Shown here piece after piece: positions 1-7,300 of a stretch of DNA of 7,645 nt (position 1 is the first letter of the stretch; every line of letters begins with the position of its first letter). This DNA comes from Magnetococcales bacterium (GTDB taxonomy: Bacteria > Pseudomonadota > Magnetococcia > Magnetococcales > JADGCH01). The stretch covers positions 1 to 7,645 of the forward strand of contig JADGCM010000079.1 in assembly GCA_015228995.1 (NCBI GenBank), read 5' to 3'. The position numbers were made by a program, and so were the translations under genes. A model generated the notes under the pieces. It made no database searches and was not told the DNA's origin. It was given only the letters and a program-made list of their open reading frames with translations.

Positions 1-19
1 GAAGAAGCTGCTTCATGCT

Positions 20-62
20 CCTCCTCTCCACCTGTGGGAGAGGGGATTGGGGGTGAGGGGAA
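20..62. repeat. GC-rich dispersed-type palindromic repeat
   Basis: A 7-bp perfect stem (CCTCTCC at 23-29 with GGAGAGG at 37-43, loop 30-36) is followed by a purine-rich tail ending near 60. Read on the minus strand it begins CCCCTCACCCCCAATCCCC and runs into the hairpin. This composition is typical of short intergenic repeats found in many copies in proteobacterial genomes, often between genes. Only one copy lies in this window, so its repetitive nature is inferred from resemblance. It could also fold in RNA as part of a terminator for an upstream gene, but no T-run follows the stem on either strand. Confidence 0.5.
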
Positions 63-198
63 AACGACGAAGGTACACCCTTTTTGGGTAAAAATCAAGG
101 CACTGGTTCAGTAAAAACCGTGCAAAACAATTGTCTCTCGTCGTAGAATGGGGGGCTTGGACCCGTCTAAAATCTGAAAACAGGAATAGAGTGATATC

Positions 199-945
199 AT
201 GGCAGGACACAGCAAATGGGCGAATATCAAGCATCGTAAAGATGCCCAGGATGTCAAGCGCGGCAAGATCTTCACCAAATTAATCCGCGAGATCACCGTG
301 GCGGCGAAAATTGGCGGCGAGGATATCAGCGCCAATCCGCGTCTGCGTACAGCGGTACAAGCAGCCCGATCACAGAGTATGTCGAAGGATACCATCGACA
401 AAGCCATCAAACGCGGGGCTGGTAACCTGGAAGGGTCTAATTACAGTGAGGTGCGTTTTGAGGGCTATGGCCCGGGTGGTGTTGCGGTGATTGTCGATAC
501 CTTGACCGACAATAATAACCGCACCGTTGCCGACGTCCGCCATATCTTTAGCCGTTGTGGCGGCAATTTGGGGACCAGTGGCTGTGTTGCCTATCTGTTT
601 GATGCGAGGGGGCAGATTTTATTTCAAGGCGTGAACGAAGACGCCCTGATGGAGGCCGCCGTGGTGGCTGGTGCCGACGATATGCGGGTTGATGAGGAAA
701 CGCTGGAGGTGCTAACGACGCCAGAGCGGTTGGAAGAGGTGCGTGAGGCATTGGCTAATGCCGGTTTTGACCAACCCATATCCTGTGAAGTGGCGATGAT
801 TCCGCAAGACAGCGTCACCGTTGATGACCTCAAAAAAGCCGAAAATTTGCTCAAGCTGATGGATCTGCTGGAGGATTATGACGATGTCCAAAAGGCATAC
901 GCCAATTTTGACCTGCCAGATCACATCATGGCCCAGTTGGGGTAA
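199..945 (+). CDS. yebC: YebC/TACO1-family protein
   Basis: This is a 248-residue cytoplasmic protein of the YebC/PmpR/TACO1 family, at the usual family length. The N-terminus (MAGHSKWANIKHRKDAQDVK) is the family signature: a basic, nucleic-acid-binding helical segment. The conserved central GYGPGGVAVIVD (about residues 89-100) and LTDNNNRT (102-109) follow, and an acidic C-terminal region closes the protein. Family members have been described as transcriptional regulators. More recently they have been described as ribosome-associated factors that help translation through difficult stretches such as polyproline; mitochondrial TACO1 is the homologue. The sequence alone does not choose between these roles. 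The ATG at 199 is certain from the signature; AGGAA (182-186) lies rather far upstream for a Shine-Dalgarno site, and AGAG at 188-191 is closer. It is the first gene of an operon with ruvC, which starts 5 bases after its stop. Confidence 0.96.
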   Translation: MAGHSKWANIKHRKDAQDVKRGKIFTKLIREITVAAKIGGEDISANPRLRTAVQAARSQSMSKDTIDKAIKRGAGNLEGSNYSEVRFEGYGPGGVAVIVDTLTDNNNRTVADVRHIFSRCGGNLGTSGCVAYLFDARGQILFQGVNEDALMEAAVVAGADDMRVDEETLEVLTTPERLEEVREALANAGFDQPISCEVAMIPQDSVTVDDLKKAENLLKLMDLLEDYDDVQKAYANFDLPDHIMAQLG

Positions 946-950
946 GCCGG

Positions 951-1445
951 TTGCGCGTGTTGGGAGTTGACCCTGGTTTGACAGTGACCGGTTGGGGAGT
1001 GGTGGAGGCAAACGGTTCTGTGCTGCGCTCTGTGGCTTATGGTGTGATAGCGAGTAGTGCCGAATCGCCGTTACCGTTGCGATTGGCGGCAATTTTTCGT
1101 CAGTTGGTGCAGGTCATCGGTAGCCACCAGCCAGTGGTAGCAGCCATAGAAGAGGTGTTTATGGCCCGCAATGCGGCCAGTGCCCTAAAACTGGGCCAGG
1201 CCCGGGGGGCAGCGATGGTGGCGGTGAGCCATTGTGGCCTCGCTGTCCATGAATACTCGGCTTTGCTGATCAAAAAATCGGTGGTGGGTTACGGCCGGGC
1301 TGACAAACAGCAAGTGCAGGCGATGGTGCGGCTGCTGTTGGCCATGCCTGAGTTACCACGCGCCGATGCAGCCGATGCGTTGGCGGCGGCCGTTTGTCAT
1401 ATTCATCACGCCGCTACGGCGCAGCGCTTGGTGGCTGCATCATGA
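951..1445 (+). CDS. ruvC: Holliday junction endonuclease RuvC
   Basis: This encodes the crossover junction endodeoxyribonuclease that cuts four-way DNA junctions made during recombination and repair, as a dimer using divalent metal. The product has 164 residues, against 173 in E. coli. The RNase H-like fold's four catalytic acids are all visible: D7 in GVDPG, E67 in AIEEVF, and D139 and D142 in ADAADAL. The conserved FMARNAASALKLGQARG block (70-86) and the KKSVVGYGRADKQQVQ block (108-123) also match the family. The start is TTG at 951, the only start that puts DPG at the expected distance from the N-terminus; GGGG at 939-942 with the following TAAG is a modest ribosome site inside the yebC end. 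With 5 bases between the genes, translation is probably coupled to yebC. Its stop overlaps the ruvA start by 4 bases (ATGA). Confidence 0.95.
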   Translation: MRVLGVDPGLTVTGWGVVEANGSVLRSVAYGVIASSAESPLPLRLAAIFRQLVQVIGSHQPVVAAIEEVFMARNAASALKLGQARGAAMVAVSHCGLAVHEYSALLIKKSVVGYGRADKQQVQAMVRLLLAMPELPRADAADALAAAVCHIHHAATAQRLVAAS

Positions 1446-2056
1446 TTGCTTGGTTGAGCGGCAGTCTGGTCGAAAAAAAGCCTGATTACCTAGTGTTGAA
1501 TGTGGCTGGGGTCGGTTATCGGGTCTTTATCTCTCTGACCACTTACAGTGCCCTACCAGAGCTTGGCGACAACGTGGTACTGCACATCGTCACCCAAGTA
1601 CGTGAAGATGCCATCCACCTTTATGGCTTTGGTCGGCCAGAAGAGCGCGAGCTGTTTAACTTGCTCAACAGCGTCACTGGGGTGGGCAATAAGTTGGCGT
1701 TGGCCGCCTTATCCAGCTACAGTGCCGAAGCGTTAACGGCAGCCATCGCCCAGGGCGACGTCACGGCTCTGGCGCGCATCCCTGGCATCGGTCGGCGCAT
1801 TGGCCAACGCCTAGCCCTGGAATTGAAGGAGCGGGTTATTGCGCTGCATAGCGGCTCCGGTAACCCGCCTGCTGTTGCCAGTCATACTGCCGTTGCGGCG
1901 ACTGCGGTCTCACTCCATGACGACGTCTTGTCGGCACTGGTCAACTTGGGTTATCGCCGTCAGGACGCTGAGGGTGCGGTGCGAAAGACCTTTGCCGAGG
2001 GTAGCCATACGCTTGATTCAGCCATCCGGATGGCCTTAAAGATTCTTGCCCCATGA
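1442..2056 (+). CDS. ruvA: Holliday junction DNA helicase subunit RuvA
   Basis: RuvA tetramers bind Holliday junctions and load the RuvB motor for branch migration. The product has 204 residues, close to the 203 of E. coli. Domain I is an OB-like fold (about 1-62) with the acidic pin residues E55 and D56 in VREDA. Domain II holds two helix-hairpin-helix motifs, around VTGVGNKLALAAL (78-90) and IPGIGRRIGQRL (113-124). After a flexible Ala-rich linker, domain III (about 158-204, DVLSALVNLGY) is the RuvB-binding part. The start at 1442 overlaps the ruvC stop (ATGA), and GGTGG at 1430-1434 is a suitable ribosome site; a start 48 bases upstream would add residues not found in the family. The second hairpin motif reads GRRIGQR where GKKTAER is usual. 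ruvB, normally next, is not found downstream in this window. Confidence 0.96.
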   Translation: MIAWLSGSLVEKKPDYLVLNVAGVGYRVFISLTTYSALPELGDNVVLHIVTQVREDAIHLYGFGRPEERELFNLLNSVTGVGNKLALAALSSYSAEALTAAIAQGDVTALARIPGIGRRIGQRLALELKERVIALHSGSGNPPAVASHTAVAATAVSLHDDVLSALVNLGYRRQDAEGAVRKTFAEGSHTLDSAIRMALKILAP

Positions 2057-2157
2057 TGGAGAACTCACAGGCCAGCAAACGCCTCGACTGGGACCATGAT
2101 CGTCTTCTTCAGTGTACTACCTGTGCCTCTTCACCGAATATGTCTTGTGGTGACTGA
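2053..2157 (+). other. 34-codon open frame overlapping the ruvA stop
   Basis: An ATG at 2053 overlaps the ruvA stop (ATGATG), the same geometry as the ruvC-ruvA junction, and opens a frame of 34 codons beginning MMENSQASKRLDWDHDRLLQ. I do not recognise it. Only the first 19 codons or so lie before the nuclease remnant on the other strand; the rest is antisense to that remnant's 3' end. It could be the stump of the gene that once followed ruvA, or chance. It does not resemble the N-terminus of RuvB as I know it. Confidence 0.2.
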
Positions 2158-2591
2158 GCACTCAACACTCTACCGGTCCACTTCGTCAGAGTGTCCATGT
2201 CAGCGTCGAGAATTTTTTTATCGATCCATTCGGGTAAAAATGTTGGGTCTGGCCTGCTGGATAACTTGCTGCATGGCCGGATGATCCATATCTCTGAATG
2301 TTTTTGATAAATACCTGAGTGTCTGATAGACGAAATCCATGGGTGCTTCACGCAAAGATAAGCCAATCTCATCTAAATCCAAAAGAGTTTATCACTGGTA
2401 TGGTCACGTAGTTCTTGATCGATATGGGTGGTGTCGACCGGTTGTGGTGGGTCACTGGTCAGAGTGGCTACCGTTTCTGCTGGTAACAGCTCACGCACCA
2501 AAGCGTCAGCATTGTCTGGATACGATAACATCGCACCAAAATAGTGGTCGTGAATATCATGAACGGAATCACTTGCTGGTTGCGTTGTCAT
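2109..2591 (-). pseudogene. Decayed Rpn/YhgA-like recombination-promoting nuclease
   Basis: Three blocks in two frames together look like one family member. Block A (2591 to 2376, from MTTQPASDSV) contains HDHYFGAMLSYPDNADALVR, LLPAE and a DQELRDHTSDKLF segment, matching the N-terminus of Rpn family (PD-(D/E)XK) proteins; it ends at TAG 2375-2373. Block B, in another frame (2388 to 2221), reads LREAPMDFVYQTLRYLSKTF and stops at TAA 2220-2218. Block C (about 2237 to 2112), back in the frame of A, reads LPEWIDKKILDADMDTLTKW and continues through GRVLSAQSPQDIFGE, like the usual family C-terminus. The whole remnant spans about 161 codons, whereas intact members have about 290-330. The part after SDKLF that should hold the E-x-Q/K catalytic segment is missing. 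The start at 2591 is preferred: GGGGGG on the minus strand (2601-2596) is a possible ribosome site, partly inside a small CCCG/CGGG stem. A non-functional product is by far the likeliest reading. Confidence 0.8.
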
Positions 2592-2611
2592 GGAACCCCC
2601 CGTTAGTCGGG

Positions 2612-2641
2612 ATTGTACCATGTTGAGCCGATTCTATGCAA
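2612..2641 (-). promoter_or_regulatory. Candidate promoter of the nuclease remnant
   Basis: On the minus strand, TTGCAT (2641-2636) and TACAAT (2617-2612) are 18 bases apart. The -10 matches the sigma-70 consensus at 5 of 6 positions, the -35 at 3 of 6. Transcription would begin near 2605, leaving a short leader before the ATG at 2591 and excluding the possible start at 2621. Assigned by eye only. Confidence 0.35.
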
Positions 2642-2675
2642 TCATTGTGTTGACAGCTATACTCTTTGGTCACCA

Positions 2676-2705
2676 TTGACGCTCATCGCACTAAAATGGC
2701 ATTAT
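2676..2705 (+). promoter_or_regulatory. Candidate promoter of the receiver-kinase gene
   Basis: TTGACG (2676-2681, 5 of 6 to the sigma-70 -35) and CATTAT (2700-2705, 4 of 6 to the -10) are separated by 18 bases, giving a leader of about 45 bases before the ATG at 2759. A rival -10 is TATACT at 2658-2663 (5 of 6), but it lacks a good -35. This promoter would be divergent from that of the nuclease remnant, with the two -35 regions about 35 bases apart. Confidence 0.35.
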
Positions 2706-2758
2706 GACTATAGCTGCGCCATAGGGGTGCGAATGGTAGTGGTTTGGAGGAGAGAAGC

Positions 2759-3928
2759 ATGCGTGTGGTTGACCAGGACAAGCCCAAGGTGTTATTGGTT
2801 GACGACATGGAATCCAGTTTATTGATACTAGATGAGTTGTTAAAAGACAGCTATCACACCTTTTCCGCTACAGATGGCAAAGTAGCGCTGCGGTTGGTTG
2901 CGGAGCTAGCGCCAGATATTATCCTGCTTGATATCCGCATGCCTGATATGGACGGCTTTGAGGTCTGTCGACGTCTGAAAGCGGACGAGGCAACAAGACA
3001 TATTCCCATCATTTTCATTACGGTCATGGCGGAAGACCAAGCAGAAACCGTCGGTCTGGAATTGGGGGCGGTGGATTATATCACCAAGCCTTTCGACCCG
3101 GCCGTTGTGCGCTTACGGGTCAAAAACCAATTGATGCTCAAGCAATACCAAAACCACCTGGAAGAACTGGTTCAGCAACGGACCATCGAACTAGAGCAAG
3201 CTAAACAAGCCGCCGAGGTGGCCAATCTGGCCAAAACCCGGTTCCTGACCATCATTAGCCACGAACTACGTTCGCCGCTGGCCAGTATCGTCGGCTTTTC
3301 CGATCTTTTGGCAGCCGAATTGGTCGATCAACAGCGCGAATATGCGGAGATGATTTTATCGTCTGGTCAAAAATTGACCACCATCGTCGATGATGTCTTG
3401 GAATTTGTCAAACTGGACGCCCACGTGGTCGACACCTGCCGTGCTCCACTTGATCTGCATACATTGATGCATAAAAGCTCTTTGGAAACCTGCACCAAGT
3501 ACCAAAGCAAAAATCTGGCATTTTCGATCACCATTGCCGACGATGTCCCGGAAATGGTTTTTGGGGACAGCCGATTGATTCAACAGATATTGGTGCGGTT
3601 ACTGGACAATGCGTTTAAGTTTACCGCTGCAGGATCGGTGCAGCTGCAAGCGCTCTTCAATCCCGGCACGGAGCCACCGTGCGGTCAACAACTGGTATTT
3701 GCAGTGCGGGACAGCGGCAGCGGTGTGGCGCCGGAGCGACAAGAGGAGATATTCGGCCACTTCACCTCTGGGGCTGACGATCTATTGAGTCAGCACCAAG
3801 GCGGGATCGGCATCGGCTTGGCCGTATGCAAGCAGATTGCTACGCTCATGCACGGCCAGCTGTGGTTAGCGGCGAGTGGTCCCGGTGGCAGCGAGTTCCG
3901 TTTTTCGATCCCCTACCGGAAACATTAG
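2759..3928 (+). CDS. Soluble hybrid histidine kinase, receiver domain first
   Basis: The 389-residue protein has no signal peptide or membrane segment, so it is cytoplasmic. Order: receiver domain (about 8-125) with acidic pair D15 D16, phosphoacceptor D58 in LLDIRMPDMDG, T88 and K110 in TKPF; a charged helical linker, probably coiled coil (128-160); HisKA dimerisation domain with H168 in SHELRSP; HATPase domain (about 265-387) with N284 in the N box (LLDNAFKFT), DSGSG at 318-322 and GGIGIGLAV at 348-356. All residues needed for autophosphorylation and phosphotransfer are present. Proteins of this order are thought to have kinase activity set by phosphorylation of, or partner binding to, the N-terminal receiver. 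The ATG at 2759 is chosen because GGAGG at 2746-2750 lies 8 bases before it; the TTG at 2744 would overlap this site. Its stop overlaps the converging response regulator gene, which suggests a shared pathway. No specific named orthologue is recognised. Confidence 0.92.
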   Translation: MRVVDQDKPKVLLVDDMESSLLILDELLKDSYHTFSATDGKVALRLVAELAPDIILLDIRMPDMDGFEVCRRLKADEATRHIPIIFITVMAEDQAETVGLELGAVDYITKPFDPAVVRLRVKNQLMLKQYQNHLEELVQQRTIELEQAKQAAEVANLAKTRFLTIISHELRSPLASIVGFSDLLAAELVDQQREYAEMILSSGQKLTTIVDDVLEFVKLDAHVVDTCRAPLDLHTLMHKSSLETCTKYQSKNLAFSITIADDVPEMVFGDSRLIQQILVRLLDNAFKFTAAGSVQLQALFNPGTEPPCGQQLVFAVRDSGSGVAPERQEEIFGHFTSGADDLLSQHQGGIGIGLAVCKQIATLMHGQLWLAASGPGGSEFRFSIPYRKH

Positions 3929-4389
3929 GCCGACGATGGATCTCCATGGGTGAGGTGGTTGAGCCACTTCATGGTCGCGGCGCTATTTTGCATATCCCGT
4001 AAGGCAGAGTCGTAGGCGTTATCATCTGCTAAAGCCTGGGCAATGACCAGCCGCAGCATTTCGGTATCAAATGGCTTGGTCAGATAATAGTAGGCACCAG
4101 CCTTCAGCCCCTGGACGATGTCCTCACTGGTGTCTTTTGAGGTCAAAAACACCACCGGGATGCCGCGGGTGGACTCATCGGCCCGTAGCCGCTCTAATAC
4201 CTCCAGGCCGCTCATCTCGGGCATTTCAATATCCAGTAAGATGAGATCAGGGGGATTGGTGGCGACGATTTTGAGGGCCTTGGCACCGCTGGTGGCCATG
4301 AACAGCTCATAATCTGAGCTGATAGAGGCCTCCAGTATCTTTAGATTGCCAGGTACATCATCGACCAGTAATATTTTATAGGGCGTCAT
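3925..4389 (-). CDS. Single-domain response regulator (CheY-like)
   Basis: The product has 154 residues: one receiver domain (about 4-122) with D10 D11, phosphoacceptor D53 in LLDIEMPEMSG, T83, and K105 in TKPF. A tail of about 30 residues (NAYDSALRDMQNSAATMKWL then polar) follows, with no recognisable output domain. It is probably a phosphate shuttle or an allosteric partner in a phosphorelay, not a transcription factor. The ATG at 4389 has GGAGAA on the minus strand (4400-4395) 5 bases before it, inside the end of the large hybrid kinase gene. The 14-base overlap with that gene argues for one transcript, translational coupling and a shared pathway. Its 3' end overlaps by 4 bases the stop of the kinase gene on the other strand. 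Its receiver resembles that of the converging kinase in sequence (ILLVDD...LLDI.MP..G...TKPFD), as most receivers do. Confidence 0.93.
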   Translation of the reverse strand: MTPYKILLVDDVPGNLKILEASISSDYELFMATSGAKALKIVATNPPDLILLDIEMPEMSGLEVLERLRADESTRGIPVVFLTSKDTSEDIVQGLKAGAYYYLTKPFDTEMLRLVIAQALADDNAYDSALRDMQNSAATMKWLNHLTHGDPSSA

Positions 4390-7300
4390 GGTTGTTCTCC
4401 AAACCGATACCGAGTTGATGGGCGAGAGCTGTTAGATGGTCGTGGGCTTCCTCAAAATCGAACTTATCCAGACTCTCGTCTAAGTGGCTGAGCAGCTCCC
4501 TGACATTCTCCACGCTGTCGAGTGCTTCTTTGATGGCGGTAAAGCACCCAACAGCCTTGCTGCTACTGCCATCGATCAGTTTATCTAGCTCCTGCAGCAG
4601 CGGCGCCAGCACGGCCAAGTCTGGCGATCCAGCAACAGCGGCCGTCGCTGTTTTTTTGCTTTGAGCGGTGGCGACCTCCTGTTGTATCCATTCTTCCAAC
4701 CCGGTCATCACCCGCGCCATAGCGTGATCAAGAGCGGTTAACGATGCTGGCCAAGTTTCCTCACGTCCTTCAATAATATCTTTCTCGAAATTTTTAGTCG
4801 CATCAAACAGCTCCATGGCGGAGATATTGCCGGTTATGCCCCGGAGCTTATGCACCAAGCTGGCAGCAGCAGCCCGATCATCTCGACGTTTGCCTCCCTC
4901 TAACAGAGCCCGAACCCTCGCGGCCGCATCACCAAAGTCACGATGGAACTCCATCAATAAGGCCCGCAACAATTTACGATTGCCGTTGATGCGGCGCAAC
5001 GCTACATCGACATCAACGCCAGCCAGATCAGGGATGTCTAACGACGTGTCATCCTGTTGCGGTGGATTGACCGCTGCTGGAACGGGGAGAGGCCGTTGTT
5101 GTGGTGCGATCCACTTCATGAGGGTAGAAAATAACTCTCTTTTGAAAATGGGCTTGCTCACGTAGCCGTTCATCCCTATCGCCAAACATTTCTCCCGATC
5201 CCCGGCCATGGCATCGGCGGTCATGGCGATGATAGGCAGATCCGCCCAGCATGGTTGACAACGGATTTTCTGGGTTGTGGTGTAACCGTCCATGGTCGGC
5301 ATCTGGATATCCATCAGCACGATATCATACGAGGAGGATTCCAGCATGCGAATGGCCTCCAGGCCATCTCCCGCGCAATCCACTACCAAACGGATTCCTT
5401 CCAATACCTCCCGCGCCACCTGCTGATTGATGGCATTATCTTCGACTAGCAACACCCGTGCGCCACCGATCTGATCAATGATTTGCAGCGGATCGATACT
5501 GTCTCGGCCGGGTCGGAAGGCCTTGACGACATCCTTGCCAAATACGTCCATAATGGTGTCGAATAGCCGTGAGCAGTTGAGCGGTTTTCCTAGATAGGCA
5601 TTGACTCCCGCAGCATGGCCACGCGTCCGCAGCGTCTCATCCTGGTTGGTCGTGGTAAAGAGCACGACTTTGGGCTGCTGTGGTCGTGGTACCAATGGCA
5701 TCAGATGTTGAATAGTATCGATACCATCCATGCCTGGCATTGAAAAATCAACCAGTAGCAACTGAAATGGTTTGCCGGTGTTTACAGCGTGTGTGACCGC
5801 CTCCACAGCCTTTACCGCAGAGCTAACCTCGGTGACGGCAAACTGGAAGGTGCTTAAAATACTGTGTAAAGCCCGGCGAGCCGAGGCGTTGTCATCAACA
5901 ACCAGTACCCGCAGCCATTCCATATCCTCCGGCGGGGTCATATCCTGCACCCCTTCAGTCTGTTGGTGGCGAAATACCGCTGTGAAGAAAAATTCACTGC
6001 CACGTCCAGGCTCACTTTTGACCCAGATACGGCCGCCCAGCATCTCCACTATCTTGAGGCTAATAGACAACCCCAAACCCGTACCCCCATATTTACGGGT
6101 GGTGCTACTATCGGCTTGAGAAAAGGCTTGGAACAGATTGGCCATCTGCTGTTCGGTCATGCCAATACCGGTGTCTCGTACCGAAAACTCCAGCGTCACT
6201 TGTTCCAGTGACTCTTGCACCGTCCTGACCTTGACCTCAACCTCTCCCTCATCGGTAAACTTAATGGCGTTGCCAATCAGGTTCAATAACACCTGTTCCA
6301 GACGGGTGCTATCGCCGTTGAGCTCATAGCGGCACTCTTCCGACAGACAGAGGATCAGTTCGACATTTTTGCTGGCCACTTTAGCACTGAACAGGATGGC
6401 AAGACGATCAAACACATCTCGCAATAAAAAATCGTTATGCTCCATCACCAATTTACCCGCTTCAATCTTGGATAAATCGAGAATATCGTTGATGAGATGT
6501 AGCAGGGAGTGGGACGAGCTGGCAATTTTAGTTAGATAATCGTGTGTTTTTGCTGATAGATCACCCTGAAGAGCCAGATCGGTCAGACCAATAATGGCAT
6601 TCATCGGTGTGCGGATCTCATGGCTCATATTGGCCAGAAATTCACTTTTAGCTTGGGTGGCGTCGTTGGCAAGGTTCAGAGAGTCCAGTATTCTATCGGT
6701 CATTTGTTTGCGCAGACGTTCCCGCTTTTGCGTCAAAACCACCCACCCTGAAAAAATCACAGTAATCAATAAACAAACTATTGTAGGAAAAATAATACTG
6801 CTAATATTGCCATGAATATTTATATTTCTGTCGTTCAACAGTTCGTCGAGTGCAAAGGCATTAAATGACCACTGTCGGTCCGCTATCGTTATTTGCTCGA
6901 CTATAATTTTGTCAGCATATTCCTCTTGCAGGACAGAAACAAAATCGTGGTCGGCGCTACAAGAGTCACTGTGGTGAGCTGTTTTTTTGGAGATATACAG
7001 ATGAAACGGTTCGGCATTCCCTTCTTGGATCCAGAAATGGATCCCAGCTGCCCGTACGGAAGTGAGCGGTAATTCAATAGTCTCAGCAACCGACAGGATG
7101 GCTACGTAAAAGCCATGCAGATGCTCGCGACGCTGCTCCAATGTTGCTATGGTCCGTCCTTTGTTGTAAATGGGCAACGCTAGCAGCAGACTTTTGCCGT
7201 TTCCGATCTTCCCTTGTTGCGAGAAAATCCGGCTGGCTGCTACTTGGCCGCTGTCTCGCGCTCGTTCCAAGGCATCTAAAAATGGCGGATAAGTGGCTAG

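Noticed and set aside
144..149. TAGAAT as a -10 promoter element for yebC.
   Set aside because: Good match alone, but no acceptable -35 lies 16-18 bases upstream (TGCAAA or GTGCAA), so it is not called.
548..1092. Minus-strand open frames across yebC and ruvC.
   Set aside because: They are shadows of two well-recognised genes, low in complexity and rich in Pro/Ser, without motifs.
1394..1441. A longer ruvA frame starting at ATG 1394.
   Set aside because: The 16 extra residues are not part of the RuvA family and lie wholly within ruvC; the family N-terminus begins at 1442.
2096..2626. Two plus-strand open frames (2096-2284 and 2339-2626).
   Set aside because: They are antisense to the Rpn remnant, have no recognisable motifs, and the remnant explains the sequence.
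2650..2655. Perfect TTGACA as -35 for the receiver-kinase gene.
   Set aside because: No -10-like hexamer lies 16-18 bases downstream; the TATACT nearby is only 2 bases away.
2744..2758. TTG at 2744 as start of the receiver-kinase.
   Set aside because: It overlaps the strong GGAGG ribosome site, which serves the ATG at 2759.
5772..6211. Plus-strand open frames inside the hybrid kinase region.
   Set aside because: They are shadows of the kinase's HATPase-receiver coding sequence, with no family resemblance and no ribosome site of note.
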